Positions 13,361-17,292 of a stretch of 17,292 bases of DNA are shown in pieces. Each line of letters opens with the position of its first letter. The stretch's first letter is position 1. The position numbers were made by a program, and so were the translations under genes. The stretch spans positions 1 to 17,292 of the forward strand of contig JBJOKE010000067.1 in NCBI GenBank assembly GCA_046046245.1, in the 5' to 3' direction. The stretch comes from UBA4615 sp046046245. GTDB taxonomy: Bacteria; Pseudomonadota; Gammaproteobacteria; Burkholderiales; Burkholderiaceae_E. The notes beneath the pieces were generated by a model. The model saw nothing but the letters and a program-made list of their open reading frames with translations, searched no databases and had not been told where the DNA came from.

Positions 13361-15130
13361 CGTCGCGCCGCCCGCGAGCGAGGGCAGCACGCGCTCGTCG
13401 CCCGGGATCTGCGCGTCGAGCTCGGCGAGGCAGGCCCGGACGTCGGCGGCGCCGGCCGCATCGTGGCCGCGCGCGCGCATCCGCAGCAGCTGCACCTGCA
13501 CCGCGGCCATCAGCACCATGGGGTTGTGCGGCAGCTTCTCCCGCGCCCGGGTCACCGCGCGCAACGCGTCGTCGAAGCGCGCGCCGTGCAGCGCGGCCAG
13601 CGCCGCGGCCACGTCGTCGGCGGCGCTGCCTTCGCCGGCCGGCGTCCCAGCCGCCATGCCCGTGCCATCCTGCTCGCCTGCGCCGACCGTAGACGCCGCC
13701 TGCCGCGTCCGGTCCGCGTCGTGCGACCCGTCGACGGCGTGTCCGTCGTCCGCCGCGACCGGCGCGCCATCGCCCCGCGGCGCCGTGGCGGCCGCCGCCT
13801 TCGCGAAGGCCTCGGGCTCGATGCCCGCGTCGGCCAGCACCTTGCGGGCGAGCGCGCCCGGCCCCTTCGCGCGCCGGCGCAGGCGCACCGCACGCTCGGC
13901 GACGCGCCGGCCCTCGTCGTGCAGGCCGGCCGCGAAGGCGCCGTGCGCGACCAGCAGCAGCACGCTCTCGGGCGGCTCCGACGCGGTCGCGAGGGTCAGG
14001 GCGCGCCGCGCGGCCTCCTCGGAGGCGGTCGGATCGCCCTGCACCGAGTGCGCCTGCGCCTGCACCGCGGCGGCGAGCGCGCGCGACGACGCGTCGGGCT
14101 CGTTCTCCACCGACTTCGCCACGCGCAGCGCCTTGTCGGCCGCACCGCGGGAGACGAACACCTGGCCGAGCATCGCGGTGTCGATCGGGCTGCGGGTGAG
14201 CGAGCTCGACGTGCGCCGGACCAGCTCCGCGTAGCACTCCTCGGCCTGCTCGAACTCGCCCTGCGCGAGCGCGATCTCGCCGAGCGCGCGCAGCCGCTGC
14301 GTGGTCGACAGCTGCTCGAGCGCCGACTTCGCGACCGCGAGCGCGCGCGCGACGTGGCCCTGCTCCTGCAGCACGTCGATCAGCAGGTCGTAGGCCTCGC
14401 CGCAGGACGGGTGCAGCCGGATCGTCGCGCGCAGCCGCGCGACCGCGTCGACCAGCCGCCCCTCGTGGCGCTCGCAGTGGGCCAGCGCCACCGCGGCCCA
14501 CGGCAGGTCCGCGCGCATCGCGATCGCCTGCTCGCAGATCTCGCGCGCCTGGCCGAAGCGGCCGAGGTCGACCAGCGCCTGCGCCTGCCAGCGAAGCAGC
14601 TCGACCGATGCGCCGCCCGCCTCCATGGCGAGCCCGCGCGCGTATTCGAGCACGCGCGCGGCGTCGCCGCGATCGTCGGCCTCGTAGAGCGGCGCGTAGG
14701 TGCGGCGCCGGCGCAGCGCCTGCTCGATCCGCGGCCCGAGCGCCGCCGCGGTCAGCGGCTTGAGCACGAAGCCGTCGGGCTGCCATTCGCGCGCCTGCGC
14801 GACCAGCGAGCGCATCGCCTCGGCGCCCATCAGCACGAAGGCTGCCGACGGGGCCAGCAGGCGGCGCGTGCGGACGTACTCCAGCACCTGGCTGCCGTCC
14901 ATCTGCGAGCGGAAGTGCGCATCGCAGAGCACGAGGTCGAAGGCCTCGACCTCCATCAGCCGGATCGCCCGGATCGGGTCGGCGGCCTGCTGGACCGCCT
15001 CGATGCCGAGCGTCAGCAGCAGGCCCTTCACCGCCGAGCGGGCGGCCGCGTTCTCGTCGACGACGAGCGCGCGCACCCTCGGCGGCGCGGGCGGGCGCTG
15101 CGAGGAGGGCGAGGCGAAGACGGCGCTCAT
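13352..15130 (-). CDS. Response regulator with REC domain and TPR repeats
   Basis: A cytoplasmic protein of 592 residues. Residues 18-140 form a two-component receiver domain: acidic pair in VVDEN (25-26), likely phospho-acceptor Asp70 in LVLCDAHF, and Lys124 in FVLKPLT. The residue normally Ser/Thr after beta-4 is replaced within VLMGAEA (about 99-105), so phospho-switching may be altered. From about 150 to 430 runs a helical TPR-like array (such as ALVDLGRFGQAREICEQAI). A linker rich in Ala, Gly and Asp (about 445-505) precedes a final helical segment that again looks TPR-like. There is no DNA-binding or enzymatic output domain, so it probably acts by protein-protein contact. Cognate kinase not seen nearby. 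It ends 6 nt from the converging channel gene, and no clear ribosome binding site precedes its ATG. The partner process is unknown. Confidence 0.9.
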   Translation of the reverse strand: MSAVFASPSSQRPPAPPRVRALVVDENAAARSAVKGLLLTLGIEAVQQAADPIRAIRLMEVEAFDLVLCDAHFRSQMDGSQVLEYVRTRRLLAPSAAFVLMGAEAMRSLVAQAREWQPDGFVLKPLTAAALGPRIEQALRRRRTYAPLYEADDRGDAARVLEYARGLAMEAGGASVELLRWQAQALVDLGRFGQAREICEQAIAMRADLPWAAVALAHCERHEGRLVDAVARLRATIRLHPSCGEAYDLLIDVLQEQGHVARALAVAKSALEQLSTTQRLRALGEIALAQGEFEQAEECYAELVRRTSSSLTRSPIDTAMLGQVFVSRGAADKALRVAKSVENEPDASSRALAAAVQAQAHSVQGDPTASEEAARRALTLATASEPPESVLLLVAHGAFAAGLHDEGRRVAERAVRLRRRAKGPGALARKVLADAGIEPEAFAKAAAATAPRGDGAPVAADDGHAVDGSHDADRTRQAASTVGAGEQDGTGMAAGTPAGEGSAADDVAAALAALHGARFDDALRAVTRAREKLPHNPMVLMAAVQVQLLRMRARGHDAAGAADVRACLAELDAQIPGDERVLPSLAGGATRG

Positions 15131-15246
15131 CCCGGGAGCATTCCGGCTCGCGCCGGCGACGGTCGAGCGCCGGGTCCCCGGCGGTCGGTCGCCGTGGACG
15201 CGCGGCGCCGGTGCCGCGACCGGCGGACGGCGCGCGCCGCCGGGCC

Positions 15247-15265
15247 GCGGTCGGGCCGCGACCGC
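15247..15265. repeat. Small inverted repeat in the DUF456-response regulator gap
   Basis: GCGGTC (15247-15252) and GACCGC (15260-15265) face each other across 7 nt. It lies in the 183-nt gap between the DUF456 stop and the response-regulator start, both on the minus strand. It could end part of the DUF456 transcript or precede a separate promoter. A 6-bp dyad is common by chance at this base composition, and nothing else was recognised in the gap. Confidence 0.25.
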
Positions 15266-15313
15266 TCGGCGGATCGGCCGCGCCGCCTCCGGGCCGGGCG
15301 ACGGCGCCGTGCC

Positions 15314-15796
15314 TCAGCCGATCAGCAGCGCCGCGACGAACAGCCCGATCATCACGAAGGTGATGACCACCTTCAGCACCGTGCCGACCAGCAGGCCGAC
15401 CCAGGTGGCGATCCCGACGTGCGCGGCGCGGGCGGCGTCGCGATCGGCCAGGTACTCGCCGATGGCGGCGCCCGCGAGCGGCATGAACAGCAGGCCGACG
15501 AAGCCGGTGAAGATCCCGAGCACGGTGCCGATCGCCGCGCCGATCACCGCGAGGCGGCTCGCGCCGGCCTTCTTCGCGCCCAGCATCGCCGACGCGTAGT
15601 CGGCGCCCCAGGCGACCAGCATCAGCAGCCCGCAGACCATCACCGTCAGGCCCGAGACGCGCGCGAAGCCGTCGATCCACGCGCCGAGCAGGATGCCCGC
15701 GAACGCGAGCGCCGTGCCCGGCAGCGCCGGCAGCACCGTGCCCGCGAGGCCGGCGACGATCAGCACCACCACCAGGATCCACAGCAGCGTGACCAT
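15314..15796 (-). CDS. DUF456 family membrane protein
   Basis: A small inner-membrane protein of 160 residues, the usual family size. ATG 15796 is chosen because the DUF456 hydrophobic N-terminus begins there (MVTLLWILVVVLIVAG) and GGAGG lies 10 nt upstream; the open frame back to 15949 encodes arginine- and proline-rich sequence without homology. Family signatures are LPALPGT (22-28), the loop DYASAMLGAKKAGASRLAV (66-84) and glycine-spaced helices ending in a GEYL turn (113-116). Three or four membrane segments are expected. The biochemical role of DUF456 proteins is not established, though their glycine-zipper layout has been noted. It is divergent from the GST gene and upstream of the response regulator, with a 183-nt gap that makes one operon uncertain. 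Confidence 0.9.
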   Translation of the reverse strand: MVTLLWILVVVLIVAGLAGTVLPALPGTALAFAGILLGAWIDGFARVSGLTVMVCGLLMLVAWGADYASAMLGAKKAGASRLAVIGAAIGTVLGIFTGFVGLLFMPLAGAAIGEYLADRDAARAAHVGIATWVGLLVGTVLKVVITFVMIGLFVAALLIG

Positions 15797-15841
15797 CGGC
15801 GCACGGCCTCCGTCGGACGGCCGCCCACGCGGCCCCGTTCC

Positions 15842-15870
15842 AAGATGGGGGCGTGGCGCGCGGGCGTCAA
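15842..15870 (-). promoter_or_regulatory. Candidate sigma-70 promoter of the DUF456 gene
   Basis: On the minus strand TTGACG (15870-15865, five of six to the -35 consensus) is followed after 17 nt by CATCTT (15847-15842, three of six, with A2 and T6). Transcription would start near 15835, about 39 nt before the ATG at 15796, with GGAGG in between. This is the best -35 match in the window. Confidence 0.4.
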
Positions 15871-15892
15871 GGCGGCACGCGACGCGCCCGTC

Positions 15893-15898
15893 TATCAT
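15893..15898 (+). promoter_or_regulatory. Candidate -10 box of the GST gene
   Basis: TATCAT matches the -10 consensus at five of six positions and stands 35 nt before the ATG at 15933. No good -35 lies 16-18 nt upstream. It is divergent from, and partly interleaved with, the DUF456 promoter candidate, so both genes probably share this 136-nt control region. Confidence 0.4.
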
Positions 15899-15932
15899 CG
15901 GCCGGACCCGCGACGAACCGGAGACGATCCCG

Positions 15933-16958
15933 ATGCCCCCGCCCGACACCGCCGACCGCTACGTGCTCTACGGCGGACTCGGCTCGCCGTACTCGATGAA
16001 GGTGCGTGCGGTGCTCCGCTACCGTCGACTGCCGCACGACTGGGTGCAGCTGGGCACCGAGGGCGCGCCCGACGTGCTCTCGCTGGTGAAGGTGCCGGTG
16101 ATCCCGGTGCTGCGATTCCCCGACGGCCGCCACGCGAACGATTCCACGCCGCTGATCCACGAACTCGAACGGCTGCACCCCGGCATGCGCTCGGTCGTGC
16201 CCGACGACCCGGCCCAGGCCTTCCTCGCCGCGCTGCTCGAGGACATGGCCGACGAGTGGGGCACGAAGGCGATGTTCCTCTACCGCTGGCTGCGCGAGCG
16301 CGACCAGGCGCAGACGAGCGAGTGGCTCGCGTTCGACCGGCTGGCCGGCCACGGCCGCGAGGCGATCCTCGGCCACGCGGCGCGCTTCCGCGATCGGCAG
16401 GTGGGCCGGATGGCGCTGGTGGGCTGCACGGCGGCGAACGCACCGCTCGTCGAGGCGAGCGCCGACCGCGTGATGGCGCTGCTCGAGGCGCACGTGACCG
16501 GACACCGCTTCCTCTTCGGCACGCGCCCCTCGCTCGCCGACTTCGGCTGGATGGGGCAGCTCTCGCAGCTGGCGAACGACCCGACGCCGTCGGACCGGAT
16601 GCGCGAGCGCTTCCCGTTCCTCTACCGCTGGCTGATGCACCTCGACGACGCGTCGGGCGTCGACGGCGCGTGGGCCGATCCGGAAGCGCCGCTCTCGCCC
16701 GCGCTGCGCGGGCTGCTCGCGGTCGCCGCCGAGGTCTACTTCCCCTTCCTCGAGGCGAACGCCGCCGCTGCGGCCGAGGGCCGCGACACCTTCTCGTTCG
16801 AGGCCTGGGGCATGCGCTACGAGCAGGCGACCTTCCGCTATCAGGTCCGCTGCCTGCAGGCGCTGCGCGACGCGTGGCGGTCGCTTCCGGCCGATGCACG
16901 CACGAAGGTCGAGGCCGAACTGCCCGCCGATGCACGGGCCGCGCTGGAGCGCGTCTAG
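15933..16958 (+). CDS. Glutathione S-transferase family protein (long form)
   Basis: A cytoplasmic protein of 341 residues, longer than the usual 200-230 of bacterial GSTs. The N-terminal thioredoxin fold shows YVLYGGLGSPYSMKVRAVL (10-28) with an S-P-Y-S active-site-like turn, the cis-proline motif KVPVIPVLRF (53-62) and the glutathione-contacting D-S-T at 70-72. The C-terminal all-helical domain has the N-capping-type RPSLADFGW (188-196). About 100 further residues follow. The ATG at 15933 is chosen because the fold begins there and GGAG lies 9 nt upstream; the frame back to 15693 overlaps the opposite gene and has no homology. The substrate is unknown; detoxification or a glutathione-dependent reaction is the usual role. 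The catalytic residue (Ser instead of Tyr or Cys) is a reading from motif position only. Confidence 0.88.
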   Translation: MPPPDTADRYVLYGGLGSPYSMKVRAVLRYRRLPHDWVQLGTEGAPDVLSLVKVPVIPVLRFPDGRHANDSTPLIHELERLHPGMRSVVPDDPAQAFLAALLEDMADEWGTKAMFLYRWLRERDQAQTSEWLAFDRLAGHGREAILGHAARFRDRQVGRMALVGCTAANAPLVEASADRVMALLEAHVTGHRFLFGTRPSLADFGWMGQLSQLANDPTPSDRMRERFPFLYRWLMHLDDASGVDGAWADPEAPLSPALRGLLAVAAEVYFPFLEANAAAAAEGRDTFSFEAWGMRYEQATFRYQVRCLQALRDAWRSLPADARTKVEAELPADARAALERV

Positions 16959-17017
16959 ACAACGGCAAGACGGGCGGGCCACGCCGCGCGGAGTCGGCCC
17001 GCACGCCCCGCAGTCCC

Positions 17018-17070
17018 GATCGCCGCGAACACCGCCGCGCTCGCCCGCGCGACGCCCCGCCGCGGCGATC
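17018..17070. repeat. 10-bp perfect inverted repeat in the GST-aminotransferase gap
   Basis: GATCGCCGCG (17018-17027) and CGCGGCGATC (17061-17070) are perfect inverted copies separated by 33 nt. It lies after the GST stop (16958) and just upstream of the promoter-like patch at 17078. A terminator stem with a long loop, or paired operator half-sites, are possible. No T-run follows. The rest of the 175-nt gap holds nothing else recognised. Confidence 0.35.
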
Positions 17071-17077
17071 CGCTGAA

Positions 17078-17104
17078 TTGCTGGGCCCGGATATATCCTA
17101 TACG
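17078..17104 (+). promoter_or_regulatory. Candidate promoter of the aminotransferase gene
   Basis: TTGCTG (17078-17083) and TATACG (17099-17104) are separated by 15 nt, within the most AT-rich patch of the window (ATATATCCTATACG at 17091-17104). Transcription would start near 17111, just before the GGAGGAG ribosome binding site at 17123-17129. The spacing is short of the ideal 17; TATCCT at 17094 is an alternative -10. Confidence 0.4.
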
Positions 17105-17133
17105 CTGGGCTCGTCGGATGTCGGAGGAGCTCG

Positions 17134-17292
17134 ATGAGCGCCCTGCCTGCGAGCGAAGCCCCACGGACCGCGCGACCGCGCGACGCCGCGCTGCGCGAGC
17201 GTGCGCGCCGCGTGATCCCCGGGGGCATGTTCGGCCACATGAACGCGGCCTCGCTGCCGGCGTCCTACCCCCAGTTCTTCGAGTCCGCCCGC
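17134..17292 (+). CDS. Class-III (PLP-dependent) aminotransferase, N-terminal fragment
   Basis: The first 53 codons are visible and the gene continues beyond the right edge. The ATG at 17134 has a strong GGAGGAG 4 nt upstream. After a short charged leader, RARRVIPGGMFGHMNA (residues 24-39) followed by SYPQFFESA is typical of the N-terminus of glutamate-1-semialdehyde-aminomutase-like class-III aminotransferases, where a substrate-contacting PGG segment precedes the fold. The catalytic lysine and cofactor motifs lie outside the window, so substrate cannot be judged. It is on the same strand as the GST gene but probably has its own promoter. Confidence 0.72.
   Translation, partial: MSALPASEAPRTARPRDAALRERARRVIPGGMFGHMNAASLPASYPQFFESAR

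Noticed and set aside
13463..17137. A 1224-codon plus-strand open frame across the response regulator, DUF456 and GST genes
   Set aside because: Arg/Ala/His-rich shadow sequence with no recognisable domain; it conflicts with well-supported genes on both strands.
15867..17240. A 457-codon minus-strand open frame opposite the GST gene
   Set aside because: Shadow of the GST gene, which has clear family motifs on the plus strand.
1..17292. tRNA, rRNA, CRISPR, insertion sequences, phage genes
   Set aside because: No cloverleaf, direct-repeat array, transposase, integrase or terminal inverted repeats were recognised by eye.

Overview
This is a very GC-rich stretch of bacterial chromosome with almost no non-coding space and nearly all codons ending in G or C. 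The glycogen enzymes are of proteobacterial type, and HlyD-type adaptors, a glutathione transferase and a DUF456 protein all fit a GC-rich Gram-negative bacterium. A beta- or gamma-proteobacterium is my best guess, but the sequence alone cannot settle the genus. I see no tRNA, rRNA, insertion sequence or CRISPR array.

Region 1 (1-9145, minus strand) is the interesting part. Five tightly packed genes run leftwards in one apparent operon: a GAF-transmembrane-HlyD protein (9145-7025), an M50-type metalloprotease fused to a HlyD-like adaptor and carrying a PqqD-like N-terminus (7031-4884), a shortened SecA-like DEAD motor ATPase (4883-2898), a secreted HlyD/RND-type adaptor (2891-1815), and the first 597 codons of a probably very large repeat protein (1792 to beyond position 1). 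That last protein has an N-terminal LEPR-xLL motif, two DUF4347-type domains and the start of a beta-helix-like repeat region. No ABC transporter, SecY or TolC homologue is visible. The simplest reading is a dedicated exporter for the giant surface protein: the SecA-like protein supplies energy, the membrane M50-HlyD fusion acts as platform or protease, and the adaptors span the periplasm. This is inference from gene content and order.

Region 2 (9146-13345, plus strand) starts with a 314-nt divergent control region containing a strong 9-bp hairpin. It is followed by glgC and glgA (ADP-glucose synthesis and glycogen synthase, overlapping by ATGA), then a two-transmembrane potassium channel with an RCK/TrkA regulatory domain. 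The channel converges on a TPR-containing response regulator, and a bulged 10-bp hairpin holds both stop codons.

Region 3 (13352-17292) carries, on the minus strand, a DUF456 membrane protein followed by the REC-TPR response regulator. Divergent from these on the plus strand are a 341-residue glutathione S-transferase-like protein and, at the right edge, the first 53 codons of a class-III aminotransferase behind a good ribosome binding site and an AT-rich promoter-like patch.
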